This document shows positions 26,179-34,106 of a stretch of 64,000 nt of DNA, piece by piece. The position numbers and the translations under genes were made by a program. Positions within the stretch are counted from its first letter, which is position 1. Each line of letters begins with the position of its first letter. This stretch comes from Phycicoccus sp. Soil802 (GTDB lineage: Bacteria; Actinomycetota; Actinomycetes; Actinomycetales; Dermatophilaceae): positions 62,001-126,000 of the forward strand of contig NZ_LMSS01000002.1 of the NCBI RefSeq assembly GCF_001429605.1. Reading direction: 5' to 3'. A model generated the notes under the pieces. It made no database searches. It was not told the origin of the DNA and saw only the letters and a program-made list of their open reading frames with translations.

Positions 26179-26700
26179 GTGGCTGACCACTACGGGATGC
26201 GGGCTGACGCACCCCCGGGCTGGCAGGTGGCCGTGACCCGCAGGCCCGGGATCGAGCCGGGCACCCTTACCGCTCCGGGCGCCCGCAGCGGCGCCGACGA
26301 GAGTGACGTGACCCGTCCGGTGCTGCACGCCTGCACCCGGCCGATGCCGGCCGACCGCGGCGACTTCGGCAGCAACGTCGTCGACCTGCTGGGGCCCGAC
26401 GACGTCTTCGTGGCCCTCGTCGACTACGGCACCGAGGTCGCCGACCAGGGGCTGTTCGAGCGGCAGGGGATGCCGGGGCTCGCGCCGTCGCAGTTCGGGC
26501 CGAACCGGTTGCAGCGACCGCTCCCGGGGCTGAGCGCCTCGCAGCACTTCTTCAGCTCCGGCGGCCGGGCGTTCTGCCTGTTCACCGTCGTGGGCAGCCA
26601 CGCGCGCCGGATGGCCTCCGTGCCCCGGGCCGCGGCCCTCGTCTCGACGATCAGGATCACCGACCGGGCCACCCTGGCCCGCCAGGGAGGACGACCGTGA
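26179..26700 (+). CDS. Hypothetical protein of the mau-like operon (173 aa)
   Basis: GTG start at 26179 following GGGGAGTTGAGAG. The sequence opens VADHYGMRADAPPGWQVAVTRR and includes DDVFVALVDYGTEVADQGLF and HFFSSGGRAFCLFTVVG, so it looks like a compact alpha/beta domain without signal or membrane segment. I do not recognise the family. The stop overlaps the start of the 26697 gene (GTGA), so the two proteins are made in coupled fashion. A cytosolic chaperone or quality-control factor for the Tat substrate would fit, with no direct proof. Confidence 0.65.
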   Translation: MADHYGMRADAPPGWQVAVTRRPGIEPGTLTAPGARSGADESDVTRPVLHACTRPMPADRGDFGSNVVDLLGPDDVFVALVDYGTEVADQGLFERQGMPGLAPSQFGPNRLQRPLPGLSASQHFFSSGGRAFCLFTVVGSHARRMASVPRAAALVSTIRITDRATLARQGGRP

Positions 26701-28253
26701 GCACCCTCGACGACCTCAACGCCGGGCCGGGGGGCATGGCGGGCTTCGTGTCCGCGCTGACCCGCCGGATGCGCCCGGTGTCGCGCCGCGACGTGCTGGT
26801 CGGCGCCACGGTGGCCGCCACGGCGCTGGCCACCAAACCCAAGGAGTACGCGCTCACTCCGGTCGCGGCATACGCCACCATCTGCGGACCCGGCAACACG
26901 GCGTCGAGCGGCTGGACGGTGTTCTGCTCCACGGTGAACAAGGGCGTCAACACCTGTCCGCCGGGCAGCTTCGCCGCGGGCTGGTGGAAGGCCGCCGACT
27001 CGTCCTGGTGCGGAGGCGGCTACCGCTACATCGTCGACTGCAACGCGAGCTGCTCCAAGTGCACCACCGGGTGCAGCGACGGCATGTGCGACTCCCGGTG
27101 CTGGAGCTGCTCGTGCGGCACCGGGTCGTCGGCGACCTGCGACCAGCGCCGGGTCTGCTGCAACGCCTTCCGCTACGGCCAGTGCAACACCCACGTGAAG
27201 TGCTCCGGTGGGGTGCATTGCCGGGTCGTCAGCTGCGTGCCGCCGTACAAGTTCGCGAACTGCACGACGGCGTCGCTGTCCGACAACCGCACCAGCGAGC
27301 ACAGCGCCCCGAGCCTGCCGCGCTGGGAGGCGATCACCCAGAAGTACCACGCGATGGGTGAGCAGGCGTCGTACCTCAAGGCCTCCAAGGGCCCGGTCAG
27401 CTATGTCGGCGACGGCATCGGCCGGTACGTGCTGTTCCAGGGCGGGGTCATCTACTACACGTCGAAGTACGGCGCGGTCGCCGTCACCGAGTTCATCCGC
27501 AAGATCTACTCGACCCACGGCGGACCACGCGGCGCCCGGCTCGGCTACGCCACCGCCGACATCGCGTACACCGCCGACAAGGGCTGGCTGCAGACCTTCG
27601 AGCGCGGGGCCATCACCGACTCGGCGAGCACCACGACGCAGGTCGTCTGGGGCACCCGCTGGACCATCTGGAAGGCCAACGGACGGGAGGGCGGGATCCT
27701 CGGCTACCCGACGACCGCTCCCACAGTCGGCGCCCAGGACGGGACGCTCCAGCTCTTCCAGAAGGGCGCCATCGTCGACTCCCCGTCCACCACCACCCAG
27801 GTGGTCGCCGGGTCGAGCTACTGGAAGTGGAGCCTGCTGTCGCGCGACCGCGGCCCGCTCGGCTACCCCACCGGTCCGCAGCAGACCCTGCCCGACGGCT
27901 GGATCCAGCTGTTCCAGAACGGCGCGATCTGCGGTGGTCCGGTCACGACCGAAGCCGTCCCCGCCCCGATGTACGCCCCGTGGGTCGACGCCGGGCGCGA
28001 GTCCGGCGTGCTGGGCTACCCGACCGGGCCGAGCCACACCGAACCCCGCGGGCTGGCGCAGTTCTTCCAGCGGGGTGAGCTCTGGGCGCTCGGCGCGGGG
28101 TCGCCGCCGCGTCGGGTCCACGGCGCGGTGCTGACGGAGTGGAAGTCCCAAGGGGGGGCCACCGGCAGCTACGGCTACCCGGTCACCGACACCACCCAGG
28201 CCGGCGGCGGCCGGCTCACCTGCACCTTCGAGGGCGGCACCATCACGGCCTGA
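26697..28253 (+). CDS. Tat-exported cysteine-rich methylamine-dehydrogenase light-chain-like domain fused to LGFP repeats
   Basis: 518 residues. N-terminus has a twin-arginine signal (RPVSRRDVLVGATVAATALA, Arg30-Arg31). Residues 60-190 hold 20 cysteines and resemble the methylamine dehydrogenase light chain: NTCPPGSFAAGWWKAAD then GGGYRYIVDCNASC parallels the CPPG...W...G..Y....DCC segment of MauA. Residues about 210-518 are five LGFP-type repeats (LGYATAD, LGYPTTA, two LGYPTGP, YGYPVTD), modules that bind the cell surface or wall. The second TTQ tryptophan of MauA has no clear equivalent, so amine dehydrogenase activity is doubtful. The MauE/MauD-like genes upstream probably supply its disulfides. 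Confidence 0.8.
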   Translation: MSTLDDLNAGPGGMAGFVSALTRRMRPVSRRDVLVGATVAATALATKPKEYALTPVAAYATICGPGNTASSGWTVFCSTVNKGVNTCPPGSFAAGWWKAADSSWCGGGYRYIVDCNASCSKCTTGCSDGMCDSRCWSCSCGTGSSATCDQRRVCCNAFRYGQCNTHVKCSGGVHCRVVSCVPPYKFANCTTASLSDNRTSEHSAPSLPRWEAITQKYHAMGEQASYLKASKGPVSYVGDGIGRYVLFQGGVIYYTSKYGAVAVTEFIRKIYSTHGGPRGARLGYATADIAYTADKGWLQTFERGAITDSASTTTQVVWGTRWTIWKANGREGGILGYPTTAPTVGAQDGTLQLFQKGAIVDSPSTTTQVVAGSSYWKWSLLSRDRGPLGYPTGPQQTLPDGWIQLFQNGAICGGPVTTEAVPAPMYAPWVDAGRESGVLGYPTGPSHTEPRGLAQFFQRGELWALGAGSPPRRVHGAVLTEWKSQGGATGSYGYPVTDTTQAGGGRLTCTFEGGTITA

Positions 28254-28270
28254 CCGCTCCGCAGGTTTCT

Positions 28271-28326
28271 CACCCCATTGGAACGATGTTGACGCCCGGG
28301 AGCGCCAATATCGTTCCGATTGGGTG
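28271..28326. terminator. Imperfect inverted repeat between convergent genes
   Basis: Left arm CACCCCATTGGAACGATGTTG (28271-28291, shown by its ends CACCCCATTGG and CGATGTTG) faces right arm CAATATCG...GATTGGGTG (28306-28326), about 18 of 21 bases paired around a GC-rich loop. It lies 17 bp after the LGFP gene and just before the selB stop, so it can end transcription from both sides. Confidence 0.7.
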
Positions 28327-28328
28327 GA

Positions 28329-29789
28329 TTACCGTCGCCGCACCTCGCGGGTGCCGTCCGGCAGCCGCCGGGTCACCAGCGTCGAGTCGAGCCGTTCCAG
28401 CAGCGGGACCGCGACGCGTCGTGACGTGCCCATCGCCCGGGTGGCGGCGCCGACGGTGAACGGTTGGTCGAGCTCGCGCACGACCGCCTCGGCCCGGTCC
28501 ACCGCGTCGCCGGTCAGCACGACGCCGCCGAGCCGGGTGACCTCGCCCCGGTCGGCCGCGGCAGCCAGGTCGGCGGCCGTGACCGCCCAGCCGTCGAGCT
28601 GCTCGCGCGACGGCGCCTGGAGGGGGTGCGCACCGAGCCAGGCCACCAGCGCCCGCACGCCCGGCGGGGTCTCGTCCCCCGGTTTCACGTCTCCTGGGTA
28701 TGCCGCGGGCTCGCTGCGGTCCCGCCGCCCGCCGCGGCGGGTGGGTGGGTCCACGACCCGCACCCGCGCCCCCGCGAGCACCTCGTGCCGGCCGGGGTCG
28801 CGCAGCACGGCCCGGTCGCCCACGACCAGCGGGAGCGGGTGGGCCAGACGCAGCCTGACCCGGCCGTCCGGCAGCGCCTGGGTGCGCACCGGCACTGCCG
28901 CGGTCCCGACGTGCAGGGTGAGCTCGCGGGGCAGCCGAGGGGTGGCGACGGCTGCCGGCACCAAGGTCACCGGCTCGAGGGGGACCAGGTCCACGTCGAG
29001 CACCGACGGGTGGGCCGGCCAGTGGACGTCCGTGAGCGCGGTGCCCCGGCCGACGCGGCCCACTTCGACGCCCCGCAGGTTGACCGCCACCCGAGCCGGA
29101 CCCACCACGACGGGCACGTCCTCGCCGCAGGTCTGGAGCCCTCGCACCCCCACCGCCTCGCCGTCCAGCAGCAGCTCGTCGCCCACCGCGATCCGGCCCT
29201 GCGGCAGGGTGCCGGTCGCGACCGTACCCGCGCCCCGGATGCTGAACGAGCGGTCCACCCAGAGCCGCACCGGATCATCCGGGGCCCTCGGCGCCGCGGC
29301 CGCCGCGAGCCGGCCCAGGGCAGCGCGCAGCTCGGGGAGACCGGCTCCCGTCGCCCCCGAAACCAGCACGCTCTCCGCGACCTCGACGCCGAGGGCTGCC
29401 AGCCGGTCGAGGGACTGCTCGCGGGCCGGGACCCCGTCGGCCAGGTCGCACCGGGTCACCACGAGCAGCAGGTGCTCGATGCCCAGCGCGGCGACGGCCC
29501 GGGCGTGCTCGCGGGACTGCGCCGACCAACCGTCATCCGCCGCCACCACGAACAGCACCGCGTCCACCGGACCCAGCCCGGCCAGCATGTTGCCGGTGAA
29601 GTGCTCGTGACCCGGCACGTCGACCAGGCTCACCCGCTGCCCGTCGATGTCGGTCCACGCGTAGCCGAGGTCGATGGTCAGGCCACGACGCCGCTCCTCG
29701 GCCCACCGGTCGGGCTCCTGCCCCGTGAGCAGGCGAACCAAGGTCGACTTGCCGTGGTCGACGTGCCCCGCCGTCGCGACGACAGCCAT
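28329..29789 (-). CDS. selB: Selenocysteine-specific translation elongation factor SelB
   Basis: 486 residues. GTPase domain with VATAGHVDHGKSTLVRLLTG (P-loop), GLTIDLGYAW, DVPGHEHFTGNML and TRCD, followed by EF-Tu-like barrels (SIRGAGTVATGTLPQGRI) and a shortened C-terminal winged-helix part (ending AVPLLERLDSTLVTRRLPDG). SelB carries Sec-tRNA to the ribosome at UGA codons marked by a SECIS hairpin. It is shorter than the E. coli protein (about 614 residues), so some winged-helix units are missing, which is common in actinobacteria. Follows selA by 6 bp. Confidence 0.95.
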   Translation of the reverse strand: MAVVATAGHVDHGKSTLVRLLTGQEPDRWAEERRRGLTIDLGYAWTDIDGQRVSLVDVPGHEHFTGNMLAGLGPVDAVLFVVAADDGWSAQSREHARAVAALGIEHLLLVVTRCDLADGVPAREQSLDRLAALGVEVAESVLVSGATGAGLPELRAALGRLAAAAAPRAPDDPVRLWVDRSFSIRGAGTVATGTLPQGRIAVGDELLLDGEAVGVRGLQTCGEDVPVVVGPARVAVNLRGVEVGRVGRGTALTDVHWPAHPSVLDVDLVPLEPVTLVPAAVATPRLPRELTLHVGTAAVPVRTQALPDGRVRLRLAHPLPLVVGDRAVLRDPGRHEVLAGARVRVVDPPTRRGGRRDRSEPAAYPGDVKPGDETPPGVRALVAWLGAHPLQAPSREQLDGWAVTAADLAAAADRGEVTRLGGVVLTGDAVDRAEAVVRELDQPFTVGAATRAMGTSRRVAVPLLERLDSTLVTRRLPDGTREVRRR

Positions 29790-29795
29790 CGTGAC

Positions 29796-31106
29796 CTACT
29801 CCCCGGCGTCGCGAATCGCCTGTGCCACCACCGCATCCGCGGCCGCGGGGATACACCGCAGGTCGACCAGGCAGCGGCCCCGCTCGACGCGGGCGAGGAC
29901 CGGCCGGGCGAGCAGCCGCAACGACGCGGCATACGACTCGGGGAGGGCGACCGCCCAGCCGGGCAGCGCCTGACCCGGTGCGCCGCCACCACCCACGACG
30001 CCGTCGGCGGGGACGACCGAGGCAAGTCCGTCGGGCAGGCTGGCGGCGACCGCCTCACACCGGGCGCGGAGCACCGCAGGGTCGGCCTCGAGGGCGTCCC
30101 AGACCGGGGCGCGCGGTCCGCGCAGCGTGGCCTCGAGGGCGGCCAGAGTGGTCTTGTCGGCCCGGACCGCCCGGGCCAGCGGGTGCCGACGCAGGCACGT
30201 GACGGTGTCGGAGCGGCCGAGCACCAGCCCCGCCTGGGGACCGCCGAGCAGCTTGTCGCCGCTGCAGGTCACCACTGCGGCCCCGTCAGCGAGCGAGCGT
30301 GCGGCATCGGGCTCGTCGGGCAGCAGCGGGTGCGGGCGGAGCAGGCCGCTGCCGATGTCGTGCACGACGGGCGGTCCGAGCGCCACCAGCTCAGCGACGG
30401 GGACCGCCGAGGTGAAGCCCTCCACGCGGAAGTTGCTTGGGTGCACCTTGAGGAGACAGCCGGTGGCGGGGCCGATGGCCGACTCGTAGTCGGCGAGGGT
30501 GGTGCGGTTCGTGGTGCCGACCTCACGCAGCCGCGCACCGGCGCTCGCGATCAGGTCGGGCAGCCGGAACCCGTCACCGATCTCGACCATCTCGCCACGG
30601 CTGACGACAACCTCGCGGCCGGTGGCCAGAGCGGTCGTCGCGAGCACCAGCGCGGCGGCGCCGTTGTTGACGACCAGCGCGGCCTCGGCCTCGGGGAGCA
30701 CCTCGAGGAGCGCAGCCGTCGTGCCCCGGCCCCGGGCCGAGCGCTGGCCGGTGCCGAGGTCGAGCTCGACGTCGACGGTGCCGGCCGCCGCCGCCATCGC
30801 CTCGACCGCCGCGGCCGACAGGGGTGCCCGGCCGAGGTTGGTGTGGATCACGACGCCGGTGGCGTTGAGCACCGGCGTCAGGGTGGTCGCCCGCTGGGGC
30901 AGCGCGGCCAGCGTCGCGTCGACCACGTCGTCGGGGCCGATCCGGCCGGCCCGCACCTGCTCCTGCGCCAGCTGCACGGCAGCCCGCACGACATCGCGAC
31001 CCAAGCGTGAGATCGCCTGCGCCACAGCGGGTTTGGCGAGCACGGCGTCGGTCCGGGGCACGAGGCGACGCGCGTCGAGCCCACGACCGGGCTGCGGCTG
31101 CGGCAT
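29796..31106 (-). CDS. selA: L-seryl-tRNA(Sec) selenium transferase SelA
   Basis: 436 residues from ATG 31106 (MPQPQPGRGLDARRLVPRTD). A PLP enzyme: it turns Ser-tRNA(Sec) into Sec-tRNA(Sec) with selenophosphate. Signature regions are VLNATGVVIHTNLGRAPLS, VVNNGAAALVLATTALA, SRGEMVEIGDGFRLPDL and the PLP-lysine segment VTCSGDKLLGGPQAGL. Starting the frame further upstream would run through the tRNA-Sec gene, so the ATG at 31106 is taken. It forms an operon with selB and sits 15 bp from tRNA-Sec. Confidence 0.96.
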   Translation of the reverse strand: MPQPQPGRGLDARRLVPRTDAVLAKPAVAQAISRLGRDVVRAAVQLAQEQVRAGRIGPDDVVDATLAALPQRATTLTPVLNATGVVIHTNLGRAPLSAAAVEAMAAAAGTVDVELDLGTGQRSARGRGTTAALLEVLPEAEAALVVNNGAAALVLATTALATGREVVVSRGEMVEIGDGFRLPDLIASAGARLREVGTTNRTTLADYESAIGPATGCLLKVHPSNFRVEGFTSAVPVAELVALGPPVVHDIGSGLLRPHPLLPDEPDAARSLADGAAVVTCSGDKLLGGPQAGLVLGRSDTVTCLRRHPLARAVRADKTTLAALEATLRGPRAPVWDALEADPAVLRARCEAVAASLPDGLASVVPADGVVGGGGAPGQALPGWAVALPESYAASLRLLARPVLARVERGRCLVDLRCIPAAADAVVAQAIRDAGE

Positions 31107-31121
31107 ACGCCCTCCTGTCTG

Positions 31122-31217
31122 TGGCGGAGGCGGACGGGAATCGAACCCGCCCAGCCGAGGTGCTCGGCTGCACCGGTTTTGAAGACCGGGAGGGCCACCA
31201 GGCGCCTGTACGCCTCC
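31122..31217 (-). tRNA. selC: tRNA-Sec (UCA anticodon)
   Basis: 96 nt on the minus strand, including an encoded CCA. The acceptor stem pairs GGAGGCG with CGCCTCC; the anticodon stem-loop reads CCGGTCTTCAAAACCGG with anticodon TCA, which reads UGA; the variable arm is long (GCAGCCGAGCACCTCGGCTG); and the TPsiC loop has GTTCGATTC. The extra-long acceptor-T domain and UCA anticodon are diagnostic. Located between selA and selD, completing the cassette. Confidence 0.97.
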
Positions 31218-31241
31218 GCGAGCGAGGCTAGCGTAGGGACC

Positions 31242-32240
31242 GTGACCGAACAGGGTGTGTCCGTGCGGCTGACGCAGTATGCCGCCGGGGGCGGCTGTGC
31301 CTGCAAGATCCCGCCGGGGGAGCTGGAGGAGGTCGTGCGCGGGCTGGGTGGCCAGGTCGCCGATGACCTGCTGGTCGGGCTCGACGACGGGGACGACGGC
31401 GCCGTGGTGCGGGTCGCCGACGGCACCGCGGTGATCAGCACCGCCGACTTCTTCACCCCGGTCGTCGACGACGCCTACGACTTCGGCCGGATCGTCGCCA
31501 CCAACGCGCTCAGCGACGTCTACGCGATGGGTGGTCGCCCGGTGCTCGCCATCAACCTGGTCGGCTGGCCGCGGTCGGTGCTCCCGCTCGAGCTGTTGCG
31601 CGAGGTGCTGCGCGGTGGGCTCGACGTGGCTGGTCTGGCCGGGTGCCCGGTGGCCGGGGGTCACTCGATCGATGACCCCGAGCCGAAGTACGGCATGGCG
31701 GTGACCGGTGTCGCCGACCCGGATCGCTTGCTGCGCAACGACTCTGCCCTGCCCGGGCTGCCGATCTCGCTGACCAAGCCGATCGGGGTGGGGGTGCTCA
31801 ACAACCGGCACAAGGCCACCGGTGAGGTGTTCGAGCACGCGGTCGCGTCGATGGTGTCACTCAACGACGAGGCGAGCGCTGCGGCCGTGTCGGCCGGGGT
31901 GCGGGCCGCGACCGATGTCACCGGGTTCGGGCTGTTGGGCCATCTGTTCAAGCTGCTGCGCGCCTCGGGGGTCGGGGCGGTGCTGGACTCGGCGGCCGTG
32001 CCGGTGCTGGACGGTGCGTGGGAGTCGCTGCGCGACGGGTACGTCAGCGGTGGCACCCGTCGCAACCTCGACTGGGTCCGGCCGCACCTCGACGTGGCGG
32101 GTGGGTCGGTCGACGAGGAGGTGCTGCTCATGCTCGCCGACGCCCAGACCAGCGGTGGGCTGCTGGTCGTGGGCGAGGTGCCCGGCGCAACGGTCATCGG
32201 CCACACGGTCGCGGGAGCCCCGCGGATCGAGCTCCGGTGA
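31242..32240 (+). CDS. selD: Selenide, water dikinase (selenophosphate synthetase), Cys form
   Basis: 332 residues from GTG 31242, which leaves the tRNA-Sec gene free. It makes selenophosphate from selenide and ATP. The glycine-rich active loop reads GGGCACK, with Cys19 at the catalytic position where some organisms have Sec, then Lys22. ATP and metal motifs include STADFFTPVVDDAYDFGRIVATNALSDVYAMGG, PVAGGHSIDDPEPKYGMAVTG and TDVTGFGLLGHLF. Divergent from the tRNA-Sec/selA/selB side, so the full Sec pathway sits within 4 kb. Confidence 0.96.
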   Translation: MTEQGVSVRLTQYAAGGGCACKIPPGELEEVVRGLGGQVADDLLVGLDDGDDGAVVRVADGTAVISTADFFTPVVDDAYDFGRIVATNALSDVYAMGGRPVLAINLVGWPRSVLPLELLREVLRGGLDVAGLAGCPVAGGHSIDDPEPKYGMAVTGVADPDRLLRNDSALPGLPISLTKPIGVGVLNNRHKATGEVFEHAVASMVSLNDEASAAAVSAGVRAATDVTGFGLLGHLFKLLRASGVGAVLDSAAVPVLDGAWESLRDGYVSGGTRRNLDWVRPHLDVAGGSVDEEVLLMLADAQTSGGLLVVGEVPGATVIGHTVAGAPRIELR

Positions 32241-32296
32241 ACTGCTGCTGTTCGAAAGGTCTTGTGAGTGAGTGCGGTTCGGCGCACGCTGGGGGC

Positions 32297-32617
32297 ATGG
32301 CCAGGTACGAGCTCATCGCCCACGACCGCGCCGGACGCCCGTCCGGGCGCCCGGTCTTCGTCACGGCGTCCAGCCCCGGCGAGGCGGTCATGGTGGGTGG
32401 ACCGGCGCTGCGCCGGGTCACCGAGCGCGACCGCACCCACGCCGACCTGTATGCCGTGTACCGCCACCGGCGCGTGCGCGGTCGCCGGCTGGTGGGCGCG
32501 TTCCTGCCCGACGACCCGGGTGACGGCCTGGCCGGTGTGCGCGAGCCGCGGCGCCCGCTGCCCACCCCGCCGAGCCTGCGCGCGGAAGCCGAGCGACCGG
32601 CATACCCGGACATCTGA
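32297..32617 (+). CDS. Small basic hypothetical protein (106 aa)
   Basis: ATG 32297 (MARYELIAHDRAGRPSGRPVF) with GGGGG upstream. Soluble, Arg-rich, with repeated R-x-R clusters (YRHRRVRGRRLVGAF) and a disordered Pro-rich tail (EPRRPLPTPPSLRAEAERP). The family is not recognised. It follows selD by 56 bp on the same strand but the leader between them suggests separate expression. GTATGCC and CGGCATAC motifs both occur in it. Confidence 0.5.
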   Translation: MARYELIAHDRAGRPSGRPVFVTASSPGEAVMVGGPALRRVTERDRTHADLYAVYRHRRVRGRRLVGAFLPDDPGDGLAGVREPRRPLPTPPSLRAEAERPAYPDI

Positions 32618-32687
32618 GGCAGGCTCTCCTGTGGGGACCCGGCACGCAGTAGCGTGTGCCCACCCACCCACCTTCTCGGAGGCCCCC

Positions 32688-33122
32688 GTGCCGCGCTTCT
32701 CCCACACGCTGTCCGTCAGCGCACCTCCCGCTGCGGTCTTCGCGATCGTCGACGACTTCACCAAGACTCCCCTCTGGCTGTCGCGCTGCACCGGCATCGA
32801 CAAGCTGTCCGACGGGGCGAACGACGTCGGTACCGAGCTGAAGTACCACTACGACGACGGGCGCCGCACCGGCACCATGGACGGCCAGATCATCGCGCAC
32901 GAGCCGGACCGGCACTTCGCCATGAAGTTCACCGACAAGCTGATGGATGTCACCGTCGACTTCGTCGCGGCCTCCGACGGGGTGGGCACGACGCTGACGC
33001 ACAGCATCGACATCGCCACCAAGGGGATCGGCAAGCTCTTCACCCCGCTGATCCGGCGCGACCTGCCCAAGCAGACGATGGACGCGATGACCAAGCTCAA
33101 GGCGATGGCGGAGTCGGCCTGA
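32688..33122 (+). CDS. SRPBCC (START/Bet v 1-like) lipid-binding-fold protein
   Basis: 144 residues from GTG 32688 with CTCGGAGG upstream. The fold is recognised from the order HTLSVSAPPAAVFAIVDDFTKTPLWLSRC, a central GTELKYHYDDGRRTGTMDGQII, FAMKFTDKLMDVTVDFV and the long C-terminal helix LIRRDLPKQTMDAMTKLKAMAES. Members carry hydrophobic ligands or act as small cyclases; the ligand is unknown here. Followed by a short GC-rich tandem repeat. Confidence 0.8.
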   Translation: MPRFSHTLSVSAPPAAVFAIVDDFTKTPLWLSRCTGIDKLSDGANDVGTELKYHYDDGRRTGTMDGQIIAHEPDRHFAMKFTDKLMDVTVDFVAASDGVGTTLTHSIDIATKGIGKLFTPLIRRDLPKQTMDAMTKLKAMAESA

Positions 33123-33130
33123 GCCGGGGT

Positions 33131-33173
33131 CAGCGGGGCTGAGCTGGGCTGAGCTGGGCTGGGCTGGGCTGGG
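33131..33173. repeat. Short tandem repeat GAGCTGGGCT
   Basis: Two exact GAGCTGGGCT units (33141-33160) continue into GGGCT pentamers, with a degenerate unit before them. It lies just after the SRPBCC stop and before yegP. It looks like a simple slippage repeat. Confidence 0.7.
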
Positions 33174-33252
33174 TCGCTGGGCCTGTACGCGGCATACCGG
33201 CGGCCCTAGGCTGCGAAGGTTCGCAGTCTGGTCCACTGACGGAGGTGCAGTG

Positions 33253-33435
33253 ATGGCGGGGAAGTTCGAGCTCTACCAGGACAAGGCGGGCAAGTACCGC
33301 TTCCGGCTGAAGGCCAGCAACGGCCAGGTGATCGCCGTGGGTGAGGCGTACGAGTCGAAGGCCGCGGCCGAGAACGGCATCGCCTCCGTGCAGGAGAACG
33401 CGCCGGGGGCCCCCACCGTCGAGGTCGACGGATAA
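33253..33435 (+). CDS. YegP-family (DUF1508) protein
   Basis: 60 residues from ATG 33253 with GACGGAGGTGC upstream. A single DUF1508 unit: MAGKFELYQDKAGKYRFRLKASNGQVIAVGEAYESKAAAENGI, then VQENAPGAPTVEVDG. YegP-like proteins have one or two such beta-rich units and are often induced by stress; molecular function unknown. This is the one-unit version. Confidence 0.88.
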   Translation: MAGKFELYQDKAGKYRFRLKASNGQVIAVGEAYESKAAAENGIASVQENAPGAPTVEVDG

Positions 33436-33479
33436 CCCGCCAGGGGGAGCAGTGGCGGGTCTGGGCTGCGCGCATCGCC

Positions 33480-33938
33480 GTGGTGGTGGCTGCGGTGGTG
33501 GTCTCCGTCGCGCTGTCGAAGCTGTGGACCTTCGCCAACGCGGATGACCCCGACGTCGTCGAGCAGGGCGCGATCCTGCGGATGGCCTCGTCGGCCTGCG
33601 CCCAGATGCGCGAGTCCGCCGCCGCGGCCGCGGTCGCCCCGACCGCACCGATCCCGCGTCGCGTCGGGGCGATCAACGCCCAGAACGACGCGGTGGTCGA
33701 GCTGATCACCGCGATGCAGACCCTGGGGGCGGAGCGGCTCCAGGCCGACCAGCCTGCCGCCGAGTGGGTCGAGGACTGGCAGCGGCTCGTGACCGCGCGG
33801 GATGCCTACGCGCGGTCGCTGGCCGCCGGCAAGCCGAAGCCGATGAACCTGCCGACGATCGACGGCAAGCCCTTGGTCGACCGGCTCAACAACGTCGGCC
33901 TCAACTGCCGAGTCCCCCTCGTCCTCCTCGCCCCCTGA
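33480..33938 (+). CDS. Hypothetical exported or membrane-anchored protein (152 aa)
   Basis: GTG 33480 is the first plausible start, though the frame stays open upstream to near 33432. A hydrophobic N-terminus (VVVAAVVVSVALSKLWTF) is a signal anchor. The rest is a soluble helical domain with EQGAILRMASSACAQMRESAAAAA, INAQNDAVVELITAMQTLGAERLQADQP and LNNVGLNCRVPLVLLAP; the two cysteines (in SACAQM and LNCRV) could pair outside the cell. Family not recognised. The CACTTCTGGCCA repeat begins right after its stop. Confidence 0.6.
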   Translation: MVVAAVVVSVALSKLWTFANADDPDVVEQGAILRMASSACAQMRESAAAAAVAPTAPIPRRVGAINAQNDAVVELITAMQTLGAERLQADQPAAEWVEDWQRLVTARDAYARSLAAGKPKPMNLPTIDGKPLVDRLNNVGLNCRVPLVLLAP

Positions 33939-33941
33939 CCC

Positions 33942-34105
33942 TCTCCCACTTCTGGCCACCTGTGACTCACCGGACCCCTGTTTCGGCCGATCCGTGAGGC
34001 ACCAGTGGCAACAAGTCCCGGCGGTCTCCCACTTCTGGCCACCGGTCCCTCACCGGCGGTGGATCACTGGACCGGCTTGCGCCATGGGTGGCCACGAGTG
34101 GGAGC
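33942..34105. repeat. Dispersed CCCACTTCTGGCCACC repeats, first cluster
   Basis: Exact copies of TCTCCCACTTCTGGCCACC at about 33942 and 34026, each followed six bases later by TCACCGG, and a degenerate inverted copy (GGTGGCCACGAGTGGGAG) at about 34087. Together they fill the gap between the 33480 gene and the minus-strand beta-propeller gene. Confidence 0.8.
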
Positions 34106-34106
34106 G

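Noticed and set aside
24019-28253. Functional methylamine dehydrogenase operon
   Set aside because: No heavy chain (MauB), no MauG, no electron acceptor gene, and no clear second TTQ tryptophan; only the disulfide-forming genes and a light-chain-like domain are present.
28690-28703. GTTTCACGT half-match to parS within selB
   Set aside because: Only one half of the palindrome matches; the second half reads CTCCTG.
31179-31241. Upstream start for selD at 31179
   Set aside because: It would place the first codons inside the tRNA-Sec gene; GTG 31242 gives the normal length and active-site position.
33131-33173. GAGCTGGGCT tandem repeat as a regulatory or CRISPR-like array
   Set aside because: Only two exact units that grade into GGGCT pentamers, with no spacers; best explained by slippage.
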